Assembly (NCBI RefSeq): GCF_008123515.1
Contig: NZ_VSSR01000074.1
Coordinates: 1-60,350, forward strand
Source: Bradyrhizobium cytisi
GTDB taxonomy: Bacteria; Pseudomonadota; Alphaproteobacteria; Rhizobiales; Xanthobacteraceae
Direction of reading: 5' to 3'
Length of the DNA: 60,350 nucleotides
In this document: piece by piece, positions 16,311-25,948 of the stretch
Layout: every line of letters starts with the position of its first letter
How positions within the stretch are numbered: position 1 is the stretch's first letter
The notes under the pieces: generated by a model
Databases searched by the model: none
Told to the model about the DNA's origin: nothing
What the model saw: the letters and a program-made list of their open reading frames with translations, nothing else
Translations under genes and position numbers: made by a program

Positions 16311-17396
16311 TTGTCAAACCAAGAGAGCAAACGGCGGGTCGCTCTAATCACCGGCGTGACTGGACAGGACGGCGCCTATCTCGCCGAATACCTGCTGTCG
16401 CTCGGCTATGTCGTGCACGGCATCAAGCGGCGCTCGTCCTCGTTCAACACCGCGCGGGTCGACCATCTCTACCAGGACCCGCATGTGGGGGACGTGCCGT
16501 TCCTGATGCACTACGGCGACATGACGGACTCGACCAATCTGATCCGCCTGGTGCAGCAGATCCGGCCGACCGAGATCTACAATCTCGCGGCGCAAAGCCA
16601 CGTCGCCGTCAGTTTCGAAAGCCCGGAATACACTGCGAACGCCGACGGCATCGGCGTGCTGAGGCTGCTGGAAGCGATCCGCATCCTCGGCATGGAGAAG
16701 GAGACGCGGTTCTACCAGGCCTCGACCTCCGAGCTCTATGGCCTGGTGCAGGAGATCCCGCAGAAGGAGACCACGCCGTTCTATCCGCGCTCGCCCTATG
16801 GCGTGGCAAAACTCTACGGCTATTGGATCACCGTGAACTACCGCGAAGCCTATGGCATGTTCGCGTCGAACGGCATCCTGTTCAACCACGAGAGCCCGAT
16901 CCGCGGCGAGACCTTCGTGACCCGCAAGATCACCCGCGGCGTCGCCCGCATCGAGGTCGGGCTGGAGCAGACGCTGTATCTCGGCAATCTCTCGGCCAAG
17001 CGCGACTGGGGCCACGCCAAAGACTATGTCGAAGGCATGCACATGATCCTGCAAGCCGACAAGCCCGACGACTTCGTGCTCGCCACCGGCGAGACGCGCT
17101 CGGTGCGGGAGATGGTCGAGCTTGCCTTCGCGCAGGTCGGCCGCCGCATCGAATGGCGCGGGGCGGGCGTCGACGAGACCGGCATCGATGCGAAGAGCGG
17201 CAAGACGGTGGTGAAACTCGATCCCACTTACTTCCGCCCCACAGAGGTCGATCTCCTCGTCGGCGATGCCAGCAAGGCGCGCGAGGTGCTCGGCTGGACA
17301 CCGAAGCGGAATTTTGCCGAGCTCGTCGCGGAGATGATGGCGAGCGATCTGACGGAAGCAAAACGGGACGCCGCCAGTGGCAAACGCACCGTTTGA
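16311..17396 (+). CDS. noeL: GDP-mannose 4,6-dehydratase NoeL
   Basis: This 361-residue short-chain dehydratase converts GDP-mannose to GDP-4-keto-6-deoxymannose, the first step to GDP-fucose. It has the NADP-binding Rossmann motif GVTGQDGAYLAEYLL near residue 15, a substrate block in QASTSELYG, the catalytic YxxxK in YPRSPYGVAKLYGYW, and the family block HESPIRGETFVTRKI. The start is a TTG at 16311 preceded by AGAGAAAAG. The downstream nolK ATG overlaps the end of this frame by 20 bp, so the two are translationally coupled. High GC and third-position bias set noeL and nolK apart from the decayed DNA upstream. They serve NodZ, which needs GDP-fucose. Confidence 0.93.
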   Translation: MSNQESKRRVALITGVTGQDGAYLAEYLLSLGYVVHGIKRRSSSFNTARVDHLYQDPHVGDVPFLMHYGDMTDSTNLIRLVQQIRPTEIYNLAAQSHVAVSFESPEYTANADGIGVLRLLEAIRILGMEKETRFYQASTSELYGLVQEIPQKETTPFYPRSPYGVAKLYGYWITVNYREAYGMFASNGILFNHESPIRGETFVTRKITRGVARIEVGLEQTLYLGNLSAKRDWGHAKDYVEGMHMILQADKPDDFVLATGETRSVREMVELAFAQVGRRIEWRGAGVDETGIDAKSGKTVVKLDPTYFRPTEVDLLVGDASKAREVLGWTPKRNFAELVAEMMASDLTEAKRDAASGKRTV

Positions 17397-18354
17397 GCTG
17401 ACAGGCAAAAGCGTCTACGTCGCCGGCCATCGCGGCATGGTCGGCAGCGCGCTGGTGCGCCGGCTGGCGCGGGAGGACGTCAAGCTCGTCACCGTGGACC
17501 GGTGCGAGGTCGATCTCTGCAACCAGGCCGCGGTGTTCGACTGGTTCGCGACGGCGCGGCCGCAGGTGATCTTCCTCGCTGCCGCCAAGGTCGGCGGCAT
17601 CGTCGCCAACGACACGCTGCGTGCCGAGTTCATCTATGACAACATCGCGATTGCGGCGAACGTGATCCACGCCGCGCATCTCTACGGCGCCGAAAAGCTG
17701 CTGTTTCTGGGCTCGTCCTGCATCTATCCGAGGCTCGCCGCGCAGCCCTTGCGCGAGGACTCCGTATTGACCGGCCCGCTGGAGCCGACCAACGAGCCTT
17801 ATGCGATCGCCAAAATCGCCGGCATCAAGATGGCGGAGGCCTATCGCAGCCAATATGGCAGCGACTTCATCAGCGTGATGCCGACCAATCTCTACGGCCC
17901 TGGCGACAATTATCATCCCGAACTCAGCCACGTGGTCGCGGCCCTGATCCGGCGCTTCCATGAGGCAAAGGTTTCGGGCGCAAGAAGCGTCGTAGTCTGG
18001 GGCACCGGCACGCCGCGACGCGAGTTCCTCTATGTTGACGACATGGCCGATGCCTGCGTGCACCTGATGAAGACCTATTCGGGTGCGGAGCTGATCAACA
18101 TCGGCACCGGCGAGGACATCACCATTGCCGAGTTTGCCCGCATCGTCGCCGAGGTCGTCGGCTACATCGGCGAGATCACGTTCGACACCTCACGCCCCGA
18201 CGGCACGCCGCGCAAGCTGCTCGACGTCAGCCGGCTCGCGAGCCTCGGCTGGCGCGCGAGAACATGGCTCACACATGGAATGCGGCAGGCCTACCAGGCC
18301 TTCTTGGCGGCATCGGCTACATCGGACAAAAGGAGAGAACCATGCAGCTGCTAG
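17377..18354 (+). CDS. nolK: GDP-L-fucose synthase NolK
   Basis: This 325-residue enzyme completes GDP-fucose by epimerisation and reduction of the 4-keto intermediate. Visible motifs are the Rossmann GHRGMVGSAL near residue 18, the AAAKVGGI block, the GSSCIYPR serine segment, and the catalytic YAIAK followed by KMAEAYRSQYG. Then comes the PTNLYGPGDNY signature. The last ~20 residues (SATSDKRREPCSC) look unlike the usual end, so the original 3' terminus may have been altered. It overlaps noeL and is followed after 220 bp by nodM. Together these genes feed NodZ-dependent fucosylation of the Nod factor. Confidence 0.92.
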   Translation: MANAPFELTGKSVYVAGHRGMVGSALVRRLAREDVKLVTVDRCEVDLCNQAAVFDWFATARPQVIFLAAAKVGGIVANDTLRAEFIYDNIAIAANVIHAAHLYGAEKLLFLGSSCIYPRLAAQPLREDSVLTGPLEPTNEPYAIAKIAGIKMAEAYRSQYGSDFISVMPTNLYGPGDNYHPELSHVVAALIRRFHEAKVSGARSVVVWGTGTPRREFLYVDDMADACVHLMKTYSGAELINIGTGEDITIAEFARIVAEVVGYIGEITFDTSRPDGTPRKLLDVSRLASLGWRARTWLTHGMRQAYQAFLAASATSDKRREPCSC

Positions 18355-18574
18355 CCGCTGACGGCGCTCATTGTTCGTTCCCAGAAAGTTGCTTTAGGAT
18401 CTTCCGGCGAATTCGACAGGGCTCCACGTGTTGCTTGGAGCTCGCGCACCGCCGGGTGACGCGTGCCCGATCGAGGGCAGGCACCGGCTAGACTGGCCGA
18501 TAGCTATGGCGAGCGAATTGGTCAGGCGCGACTTGCGGGACGCTCTGTTGTGAACTTGAGGTAAACTGATTAGC

Positions 18575-20401
18575 ATGTGCGGAATTGTCGGCATCTTGGG
18601 GCGCGGTCCGGTCGCGGATCGACTCATCGATTCACTTAAGCGACTGGAATATCGCGGCTACGACTCAGCAGGCATCGGAACGCTCAAAGGAAATCATATC
18701 GAGCTTCGGCGCGCCGAGGGCAAGCTGAGGAACCTTGAGACACGCGTTCGCTGCCATCCGCTCTCAGGCCATGTCGGGATCGGGCATACGCGCTGGGCTA
18801 CTCATGGCAAGCCGACCGAGCACAATGCTCATCCGCATGCAACGGACAATGTTGCAGTCGTCCATAACGGCATTATCGAGAATTTCCGCGAGCTGCGCGC
18901 GGAGCTGAAACAGCATGGCGCCTGTTTCGCCTCTGAAACAGACACCGAGGTGGTGGCGCATCTTATCGACTCATATCTGAAAAATGGCTGCTCGCCGCAG
19001 GACGCAGTAAAAGCGTCGCTGCCGCGGCTAGTGGGCGCGTTTGCGCTTGCAATCCTGTTCAAGGGTCAACACGACCTCATGATCGGCGCGCGGAAGGGCT
19101 CACCGCTTGCGATCGGCCATGGCGAAGGCGAAATGTATCTCGGATCGGATGCTATCGCGCTCGCGCCCCTTACCGACTTGATCACCTACCTTGAGGACGG
19201 CGATTGGGCTGTGCTCAACCGCAACTTCGCCGTGGTTTACGACACACAAGGCACAGTCGCCCGCCGGGAGGTGGTGAAATCTGCCACGTCGTCGGTTCTC
19301 GTCGACAAAGCAAACTACCGCCACTTCATGGCGAAGGAAATCCACGAACAGCCAGAGGTGATCGGGCAGACGCTGGCGCACTACGTCGATATCGCCAACG
19401 AGAGCGTGGCACTGCCGCAGGAGCTTCCGTTCAATTTCAATGAGATCGGACATATCTCGATCACGGCTTGCGGTACGGCAGGCTATGCCGGCCATATCGC
19501 CAAATACTGGTTCGAGCGGCTGGCTCGTCTTCCGGTCGAGCTCGATGTCGCCTCCGAGTTTCGCTATCGTGAGGCACCGATGCGCAAGGGAGATCTTGCT
19601 GTCTTCATCTCGCAGTCCGGCGAGACGGCCGATACGCTGGCCGCGCTCCGCTACGCCAAATCGCAAGGCCTGCATACGCTCTCGATCGTGAACGTTCAAA
19701 GTTCGACCATTGCGCGCGAAAGCGGGACAGTGTTGCAGACACTCGCCGGACCTGAAATCGGCGTTGCCTCGACCAAGGCGTTCACATGCCAGCTGGTCGT
19801 CCTGGCGGCGCTTGCGGTCGCTGCGGGCAAGGCGCGGGGTGAATTGTCGGAGAGCGACGAGATCGATCTCGTGCGAGCGCTGATCGAAATTCCCCGGCTA
19901 GTTACAGCGGCGCTTGCCAGCGAGCCGCAGATCGAGAAGCTCGCACGCGACATCGCCAAATCGCGTGACGTGCTATATCTTGGTCGCGGCACGTCGTTTC
20001 CACTGGCGCTGGAAGGGGCACTGAAGCTGAAGGAAATCTCCTATATTCACGCCGCGGGCTATGCGGCCGGAGAGCTCAAGCACGGCCCCATCGCCTTGGT
20101 CGACGAGAGCGTTCCCGTAATTGTCATCGCTCCTTGCGACCGGCTCTTCGAAAAGACCATCTCGAACATGCAGGAGGTCGCCGCACGCGGCGGCAAGATT
20201 ATCTTGATAACGGACGCTAGCGGAGCCGCGGAGGTGTCCAAGGATGCACTCGCGACGATCGTGCTGCCGAAGATGGGGACGACATTTACGCCCATTGTCT
20301 ATGCAATTCCGGTGCAGCTCCTGGCCTATCACACGGCCAGCTTGATGGGCACGGACGTCGACCAACCGCGAAATCTTGCGAAATCGGTCACCGTCGAATG
20401 A
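18575..20401 (+). CDS. nodM: Glucosamine-6-phosphate synthase NodM
   Basis: The 608-residue enzyme makes glucosamine-6-phosphate from fructose-6-phosphate and glutamine, supplying the sugar for Nod-factor synthesis. The N-terminal class II amidotransferase begins with Met-Cys (Cys2 nucleophile) in MCGIVGILGRG, with HTRWATHGKPTEHNAHPH further on. Two SIS domains follow, with FISQSGETADTLAALR and EISYIHAAGYAAGELKHGPIA. The C-terminus DQPRNLAKSVTVE is the usual family end. It is a second, symbiosis-specific copy of the housekeeping enzyme. It has the same orientation as noeL-nolK and may be transcribed with them, though the 220-bp gap leaves room for its own promoter. Confidence 0.93.
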   Translation: MCGIVGILGRGPVADRLIDSLKRLEYRGYDSAGIGTLKGNHIELRRAEGKLRNLETRVRCHPLSGHVGIGHTRWATHGKPTEHNAHPHATDNVAVVHNGIIENFRELRAELKQHGACFASETDTEVVAHLIDSYLKNGCSPQDAVKASLPRLVGAFALAILFKGQHDLMIGARKGSPLAIGHGEGEMYLGSDAIALAPLTDLITYLEDGDWAVLNRNFAVVYDTQGTVARREVVKSATSSVLVDKANYRHFMAKEIHEQPEVIGQTLAHYVDIANESVALPQELPFNFNEIGHISITACGTAGYAGHIAKYWFERLARLPVELDVASEFRYREAPMRKGDLAVFISQSGETADTLAALRYAKSQGLHTLSIVNVQSSTIARESGTVLQTLAGPEIGVASTKAFTCQLVVLAALAVAAGKARGELSESDEIDLVRALIEIPRLVTAALASEPQIEKLARDIAKSRDVLYLGRGTSFPLALEGALKLKEISYIHAAGYAAGELKHGPIALVDESVPVIVIAPCDRLFEKTISNMQEVAARGGKIILITDASGAAEVSKDALATIVLPKMGTTFTPIVYAIPVQLLAYHTASLMGTDVDQPRNLAKSVTVE

Positions 20402-21119
20402 GCCAAGGCAACGCCACCTGGAATCGGCGTGGGTCATTACCGAGGGCGCGCAAAGCCCCGGCAGATCTCATCATGATGTGCCGCCCAACTCCAGGCCCGA
20501 CGCCATCGCATGGCGTATTTGGTTGTGCCGGTTCATGGTCGGGAAGCTGAGACTCATGCGCAAAATCTACGGCCAATCAGGTTAAGAGGCTGGCGCGTCT
20601 TCCGGCAAACAAGGAGTCGCATATGACCGATCGCGGCGTTCCGATTGCTTGGACCAGGTTATAATTGGTGACGAACAACCAGGTTTTTCATGCGGCGTGG
20701 AAGCCAGATGAACCTATTGGATTGATCCAAACGATGCCCGTTATCGCTGCGGAGGCCGCTATGTTCCTCTCCGCTCAGTGCGGGTTTTGGACCGCATTCG
20801 GACCGCAGCGCCCCTCGAAGTACGAGGCGCGTCTCGCTTCGAAGGACAACGTGGCACTTGCCGAGCATGGCGATCGGCGTTCGCGGACGGGCTTGATCGC
20901 CAGCACGCTCACCAAACCTTTTCCGTCCAACCCAAATCGCTGGACATCGGGTGACATGTTTAGTCCGGCTCGGCCCCAATCGCATTCTGGCGAGTTGTTC
21001 TAGCGCGACCTGTCTCACGAAGCTCTTCCCTGCCGCGCGGCGTATGCCACGCATCGCGTGCTTCCCTTTCATTCCAGGTCGATGCGCTCGATGAGAAACC
21101 CGCCACGCCGCAAACAACA
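20402..21119. other. No recognisable gene
   Basis: Between nodM and the IS3-family element I see only short overlapping frames with no family signature. This is the DNA the IS landed in. Confidence 0.45.
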
Positions 21120-21186
21120 ACCTTGGACTGCACCCCTCAAGTGAGACACGATAATCTCGGTGACAGGGCATTTCCGAGGATGACCT

Positions 21187-21588
21187 GTGGCAGCAAGAGC
21201 GAAGAACCGTCAGTTTCCGACGGCTTACAAATTGAAGGCGATCAAGCGTGTCGAGCGAGGCGAAGGCGTTCTGCCTTTGGCGCGCGAGCTTGGGATATCG
21301 CGTAAGATACTGCACGACTGGATCAAGGCCTGGAAGGCGCAAGGGCCGGAGGGATTGAACCGCAAGCCAGGACCGAAGCCTGGCCCCCGGAAGCTCAAAG
21401 CTCCGGCAACCTATGACGACAAGCGGTCTGCACTGGCGCGAGCGAATGCCCGCATTGCCGAACTCGAACGGCTGGTCGGCCGCCAGCAGATGGATCTTGA
21501 TTTTTTTCGGCAAGCCTTGCGCGCATTGGAGCGGCCGGTAGCGCAAGGCAAACCCGCATCCGCATCGTCGAAGTCATCCAAGCCATGA
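21187..21588 (+). CDS. IS3-family OrfA
   Basis: This 133-residue protein starts at GTG 21187. It has a helix-turn-helix (YKLKAIKRVERGEGVLPLAR, then LGISRKILHDWIKAWK) and a leucine-zipper-like segment (ALARANARIAELERLVGRQQ). The stop overlaps the orfB ATG, so an OrfAB fusion would need frameshifting near 21580. Confidence 0.88.
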   Translation: MAARAKNRQFPTAYKLKAIKRVERGEGVLPLARELGISRKILHDWIKAWKAQGPEGLNRKPGPKPGPRKLKAPATYDDKRSALARANARIAELERLVGRQQMDLDFFRQALRALERPVAQGKPASASSKSSKP

Positions 21589-22442
21589 CATCGGAGGCAA
21601 CGGATTCCAATGCCGACGTGCAACGGCTCTGTGGCCTGGCCGGTCTGCCACGCGCGACCTATTACCGGCACCTCACCAGACGCAGTCGTGAGACGGCCGA
21701 CTGCGAGCTGCGCGACCAGCTCCAACGCATTTGCCTCAAGCATCCGTTCTACGGCTACCGGCGCGTGACTGCCACCATCCGACGCAAGGGCATGGTCGTT
21801 AATGCCAAGAAGGTGCTCAGGCTCATGCGCGAGGATAATCTTCTCGCACAGCGCAAGGCGCCATTCCTGAAGCCGCCGGCAGAGCGACCAAGGGACATTG
21901 TCGTCGTCCCGAATCTCGTGCGCGGCCTGGTGCCGTCCGCTCCTGATCAGATCTGGGTCGCGGACATCACCTACGTCCATCTCGCCAGGACCTTCGCCTA
22001 TCTCGCGGTCATCCTCGACGCCTTCTCGCGCAAGGCGGTTGGCTGGGCCTTCGAGAACACGCTCGATGCCTCCCTCGCGATCGCGGCATTGGACAGGGCA
22101 ATCGAGGCCCGCAAGCCGCAACGCGGCAGCCTGATCCATCACTCCGATCGCGGTGTGCAATACGCCTCGATCGCCTATCGCCAAATATTAGCGGATCGTG
22201 ACATCACGATCAGCATGAGCAGGCCGGGCAACCCCTTCGACAACGCCAAGGCTGAGAGCTTCATGAAGACGCTCAAGGCCGAAGAGGTCAACGGGAAGGC
22301 GTTCTCCGACATCCGAGACGCGCGTCGCCGGATCGATAGCTTCATCGCGGACGTCTACAACAAGGAACGCCTGCACTCAGCGCTCGGCTATCAATCGCCC
22401 CTTGAGTTCGAAGCCATGTTCGCGCAAAATAAGGCACGATAA
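21585..22442 (+). CDS. IS3-family OrfB transposase
   Basis: The 285-residue protein has an HTH_21 region (HPFYGYRRVTATIRRKGMVV) and a DDE integrase core. The catalytic acids are in WVADITYVHL, HHSDRGVQY, and the NAKAESFMKTLKAEEV segment. It ends with the usual LHSALGYQSPLEFE. It is complete and probably active with OrfA. Confidence 0.9.
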   Translation: MTSEATDSNADVQRLCGLAGLPRATYYRHLTRRSRETADCELRDQLQRICLKHPFYGYRRVTATIRRKGMVVNAKKVLRLMREDNLLAQRKAPFLKPPAERPRDIVVVPNLVRGLVPSAPDQIWVADITYVHLARTFAYLAVILDAFSRKAVGWAFENTLDASLAIAALDRAIEARKPQRGSLIHHSDRGVQYASIAYRQILADRDITISMSRPGNPFDNAKAESFMKTLKAEEVNGKAFSDIRDARRRIDSFIADVYNKERLHSALGYQSPLEFEAMFAQNKAR

Positions 22443-22745
22443 CCCGTCGTGGCAACCGACCCTGTCACCGAGATTATCGTGTCTCACTTGAGGGGTGCAG
22501 TCCAACCTTGTCACCTAGAATCGCCCGAGGTTTCAGTAGCTTGAGAGTCACTCCTGCTGCGCGAGCGGAATAAGGCCGGAAAATCCATGCGACATTGCGG
22601 CAATTGCCGAAAATATGCCGGAAACGTCAGGCGCTTACGGGTTGGTCGACAGTGCCCTGATGGCAGATTCGCGGCCGTGACACTGCACTCGGCTGGCGTG
22701 AGATTTTCTCGGAACCGGCCATTTCAAACCGAGAGGAACCTCGCC

Positions 22746-24095
22746 ATGTCACCAGCGTCCATTGAGCACGCGTCAAATGCCAAATTGCGCATTGGCGACA
22801 TCTTACGTGCGACGAGCGGCAACTTCCTCGAGCAGTTCGATTTCTTCTTGTTCGGGTTCTACGCCAGTGCCATCGGAAACGCGTTCTTTCCATCAGCAAG
22901 CGAAACCGCGTCGCTGCTGAACACCTTCGGTGTGTTCTGGCTGGGTGCCTTGATGCGACCTGTTGGCGCGATCGTGCTTGGAGCCTATATCGACCAGATT
23001 GGCCGTCGGCAAGGCCTGATCATTACGCTTTCGATAATGGCGATTGGCACCATCATCATCGCCTTTTGTCCCGGCTATGCGACGATCGGCATTGCCGCAC
23101 CCGTGATCGTGCTGTTCGGACGGCTGTTGCAGGGCTTTTCTGCCGGCGTTGAAGTTGGGGGCGTTTCCGTCTACCTTTCCGAGATTGCCACTCCGGGCAA
23201 TCGCGGTTTCTACACATCGTTTCAGTCCTCGAGCCAGCAGGTTGCGATCTTTGTCGCGGCTCTTATCGGATATTTTTTGAGCGAAGCACTTCCGGCCGAA
23301 ATGGTTGCAGCCTGGGGCTGGCGGATCCCGTTCTTCCTTGGCTGCTTGATCGTTCCGCTTATCTTCTTCCTGCGCCGGACGCTGGAGGAAACTCCGGAAT
23401 TCCTGGCCATGAAGACCCACCCAACGGCCCGCGAGGTCTTTGCCTCCACGGTTGCGAACTGGCGCGTTGTCCTTCTTGGCATGATGATCGCGATGCTGAC
23501 GACCACGACCTTCTATTTCGTCACGGTGTACACGCCTACGTTCGGCAAGCACGTATTGCAGCTGTCGTCGCAGAACACGCTCTTGGTAACGCTTTTGGTC
23601 GCCGTGACGAACTTCATCTGGAACCCAATCGGCGGCGCGATTTCAGACAAAATCGGCCGGAAGCCGGTCTTACTGACCATTGCCGGCCTCGCCTTGGTGA
23701 CTGTATATCCGGCGTTGTCTTGGCTTGTGACCGACCCAAGCTTTGGCAAGATGCTGGTAGTGGAGATGATGTTCTCGTTCTACTTTGGCACCTATAGCGG
23801 CGCCATGTTGGGCGCTTTGGTCGAAATCGTGCCGAAGCACGTTCGCACAACCTGCTTTTCTTTGGCCTTCGCACTCGCGGCAGCTCTCTTTGGCACGTTT
23901 ACCCCACTCGCATCGACCTGGTTGATCGATAGGACCGACGACAAGGCTTCGCCCGGTTTCTGGTTGATGTTTGCCGCCTTGCTCGGCATCATCGCCGCAC
24001 TCACGATTTATCCAGGAAGCACCAAGAGAGTTGCGAAGCCGTCGCGTCCCGAGCGGTCTAACAAGGCCGTAGCCGCGCAATTTACCACGCATTAG
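22746..24095 (+). CDS. MFS citrate/tricarballylate:H+ symporter
   Basis: The 449-residue membrane protein belongs to the metabolite:H+ symporter (MHS) branch of the major facilitator superfamily. The N-terminal FLEQFDFFLFGFYASAIG, RPVGAIVLGAYIDQIGRRQG and LLQGFSAGVEVGGVSVYLSE are characteristic of CitA/TcuC-type citrate and tricarballylate carriers. About twelve membrane spans can be counted, with the second loop motif SDKIGRKP between spans 8 and 9. I chose the ATG at 22746, after GAGAGGAACC, although the frame is open to 22587. The gene lies just after the IS3 insertion site and upstream of a hairpin at 24323. Uptake of a dicarboxylate or tricarboxylate in the symbiotic state is inferred. 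Confidence 0.85.
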   Translation: MSPASIEHASNAKLRIGDILRATSGNFLEQFDFFLFGFYASAIGNAFFPSASETASLLNTFGVFWLGALMRPVGAIVLGAYIDQIGRRQGLIITLSIMAIGTIIIAFCPGYATIGIAAPVIVLFGRLLQGFSAGVEVGGVSVYLSEIATPGNRGFYTSFQSSSQQVAIFVAALIGYFLSEALPAEMVAAWGWRIPFFLGCLIVPLIFFLRRTLEETPEFLAMKTHPTAREVFASTVANWRVVLLGMMIAMLTTTTFYFVTVYTPTFGKHVLQLSSQNTLLVTLLVAVTNFIWNPIGGAISDKIGRKPVLLTIAGLALVTVYPALSWLVTDPSFGKMLVVEMMFSFYFGTYSGAMLGALVEIVPKHVRTTCFSLAFALAAALFGTFTPLASTWLIDRTDDKASPGFWLMFAALLGIIAALTIYPGSTKRVAKPSRPERSNKAVAAQFTTH

Positions 24096-24662
24096 CACGC
24101 GCCCACTGGGACGTTGACGGCCCAAGACTGAACTGAACTTGGTGCGTCACTGCCCTTGCGGTGAGTGGGCGGGCCACTCTGCCGGTCACGGTTCGTCCTA
24201 TGCGATCTCGCGGGACGAACTGGCGTTGACTAGGAATGGCTGAACATTATCGCCACCCTTCGTTCTGTGGTCGAACGGCGCGATGACGCTCGCACTTTGC
24301 AGTTACGTGAAACACGGCAGATCTCGCGCGAGGGGATAGATCCCTCGCGCGAGGTCCACGCGTTGAAATTAGCGGCATTCTGTGCGGCTGCCACACAAAC
24401 TGAACGGGCACGTCTTCAGGCTGCATGAATTCCCCAGTGAATTGGCGGATCGCAGGTCGCCGAACGTTAGCGTAACGAGACGACTGGTATGTTGATCCGA
24501 TACCGGCCTCTCGGCGCTGAGATACGCAAGTTGAATGCTCACCCTTATCGCATTTCGCGGAGAGCGGTCGACAAGGTTGATCGTGCCTAGTGCAACCGAG
24601 CGACGGGCCCATGCATGACCACGACCCGGGCCATCGCCGGCTCCGCTCGATCAGCCGCGACT
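24096..24662. other. Intergenic region between convergent genes
   Basis: It lies between the 3' ends of the permease (plus) and fixA (minus). A 139-codon minus-strand frame is arginine-rich and has no family signature. The notable feature is the hairpin at 24323-24353. Confidence 0.5.
24323..24353. terminator. Strong hairpin, possible two-way terminator
   Basis: Perfect 12-bp GC-rich arms (24323-24334 and 24342-24353) with a 7-nt loop lie between two convergent genes. Neither side has a T-run, and each arm contains a palindrome itself, so protein binding or a REP-like role is also possible. Confidence 0.4.
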
Positions 24663-25529
24663 TCACGCACCGCTAGCTTGCGCAGATAAGGTACCGCGCG
24701 CGAGCTGTGCGAGCTCCGTTTCGAGCATAGGGTTGCGCTTGAACATGGCGTCGATCAATGCTTGCGCCGGCTGCTCGGCCGCCTCCACCCACGTCGCCTT
24801 CTCCGCTCGCGCGAAGGGCGCGAAAACACGTTTGACGACGGTCGGCGACCCCCTCAGACCGCATTTGGCCATGTCATCCACGCCGGCATTTTGGGCGCTC
24901 CATTTTACGATAGTGGCACGGGCGGCACGCAACGCATCTATCATTGCACCGCGGCGAATTTGATTGGTTGCCTCTAACATGCTGACGAGACACGGCAGCT
25001 TGGAACGCAGCACCTGGACGCCGCCTTCGCAGCGCCGTTCCGCCTCGATCGTGCGTACTTTGAAGTCCAACGCTTTGATTGTGGAAACATAAGTAAGCTG
25101 CTGGACCCCGAGCCTCTTTGCAATGCCAGGCCCCACCTGCGCCGTATCGCCGTCGATCGTCTGCTTGCCAGTGAATATGACGTCCGGTGGGCCATATTCC
25201 CTCGCGATATTTCGAATCGCGCACGCCAGCGCGTAACTCGTCGCCAGCGTATCGGAGCCCGCGAAGCTACGATCGGTGAGCAGGACAGCGCGATCGGCAC
25301 CAAATGTCAGTGCCTTTCGGAGAGATTCTGCGGCCGACAGCGGCCCCATTGTGAGGACGGTAATTTCGCCGCCGAACCTATCTCGTAGCTCGAGCGCAGC
25401 TTCCAGTGCGAAGAGATCATATGGGTTGATGATTGTCGGCACGCCCTGGCGCATGATCGTATTCGTAACAGGGTGCACGCGGATTTGCGCGGAGTCGGGG
25501 ACCTGTTTGATGCAGACGATGCTGTGCAT
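24663..25529 (-). CDS. fixA: Electron transfer flavoprotein beta subunit FixA
   Basis: The 288-residue protein is the beta subunit of the FixABCX electron-bifurcating complex, which passes electrons toward nitrogenase. It begins MHSIVCIKQVPDSAQIRVHP. It contains NPYDLFALEAALELRD, the nucleotide-binding segment VIFTGKQTIDGDTAQVGPGIAKRLG, and SKLPCLVSMLEATNQIRRG. The ATG at 25529 follows AGGAAAAG. fixB, C and X do not follow; in Bradyrhizobium fixA stands alone downstream of nifA, as here. A -24/-12 promoter lies 40-54 bp upstream with a NifA-site-like palindrome beyond it, so NifA/RpoN control is likely. Confidence 0.94.
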   Translation of the reverse strand: MHSIVCIKQVPDSAQIRVHPVTNTIMRQGVPTIINPYDLFALEAALELRDRFGGEITVLTMGPLSAAESLRKALTFGADRAVLLTDRSFAGSDTLATSYALACAIRNIAREYGPPDVIFTGKQTIDGDTAQVGPGIAKRLGVQQLTYVSTIKALDFKVRTIEAERRCEGGVQVLRSKLPCLVSMLEATNQIRRGAMIDALRAARATIVKWSAQNAGVDDMAKCGLRGSPTVVKRVFAPFARAEKATWVEAAEQPAQALIDAMFKRNPMLETELAQLARGTLSAQASGA

Positions 25530-25568
25530 GTACTTTTCCTAAGATGCTGAGCCGGCTCCCGACGAGCA

Positions 25569-25583
25569 GCAAATGTCATACCA
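25569..25583 (-). promoter_or_regulatory. Sigma-54 -24/-12 promoter for fixA
   Basis: The minus strand reads TGGTATG-N4-TTGC, with correct GG-N10-GC spacing and one departure (T for C) in the -24 block. The predicted transcription start is about 28 bp before the fixA ATG. Confidence 0.65.
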
Positions 25584-25643
25584 CCCCAGGCATTTCGCCG
25601 ATGAGGAAGGCATGCAATGACTGACGGTTGACGGCGAGCCGGT

Positions 25644-25659
25644 TGTCGCAATTGCGACG
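25644..25659. promoter_or_regulatory. NifA site-like palindrome upstream of fixA
   Basis: TGT-N10-ACG differs from the NifA consensus TGT-N10-ACA by one base and forms the palindrome GTCGCAATTGCGAC. It lies about 60 bp upstream of the fixA -24 element, in the expected range. Confidence 0.55.
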
Positions 25660-25948
25660 GCTTGAGCATGGGCGTGATCTCAAGCTGATCTGAATTACAG
25701 GCAGCAACGGAGCCGCAGCGATCACGCGCCGGCTCGACGCCAAGCCAGTTTTCAGGGCGAATACGTTGCAAACAGACGATGACAAGAGCGGCCGACGCGA
25801 AGACGCCCTACACATCGCCGGCGAGCCTGTCCCAACCAAGGCATAAGGCTAGCATCCGCTTTATGCATCAGAGCTGGCAACCGCCTCTTGCCACGCTCTC
25901 CTATCCCAGTCGGCCGAGCGCGAGAGAGGAGCGAGCCCGACGCTTTGT

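Larger units (their letters stand above)
21124..22504 (+). mobile_element. Intact IS3-family element
   Basis: A 1,381-bp element bounded by 45-bp perfect inverted repeats (21124-21168 and 22460-22504, beginning TGGACTGCACCCC). It is flanked by the 4-bp target duplication ACCT (21120-21123, 22505-22508). Both transposase frames are intact. The perfect repeats and clean duplication indicate a recent insertion. Confidence 0.92.

Noticed and set aside
16344..17408. 354-codon minus-strand frame opposite noeL
   Set aside because: Antisense shadow of noeL with unnatural composition; noeL has all family motifs.
20659..21546. 295-codon minus-strand frame across the IS3 left end
   Set aside because: It crosses the IS boundary and overlaps orfA in antisense; no homology is recognisable.
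22681..22700. Sigma-54-like sequence before the citrate-type permease
   Set aside because: TGGCGTG-N4-TTTC lacks the essential GC at -12.
24247..24666. 139-codon frame after fixA as a possible fixB
   Set aside because: No FixB/ETF-alpha motif is present; fixA stands alone as is usual in Bradyrhizobium.
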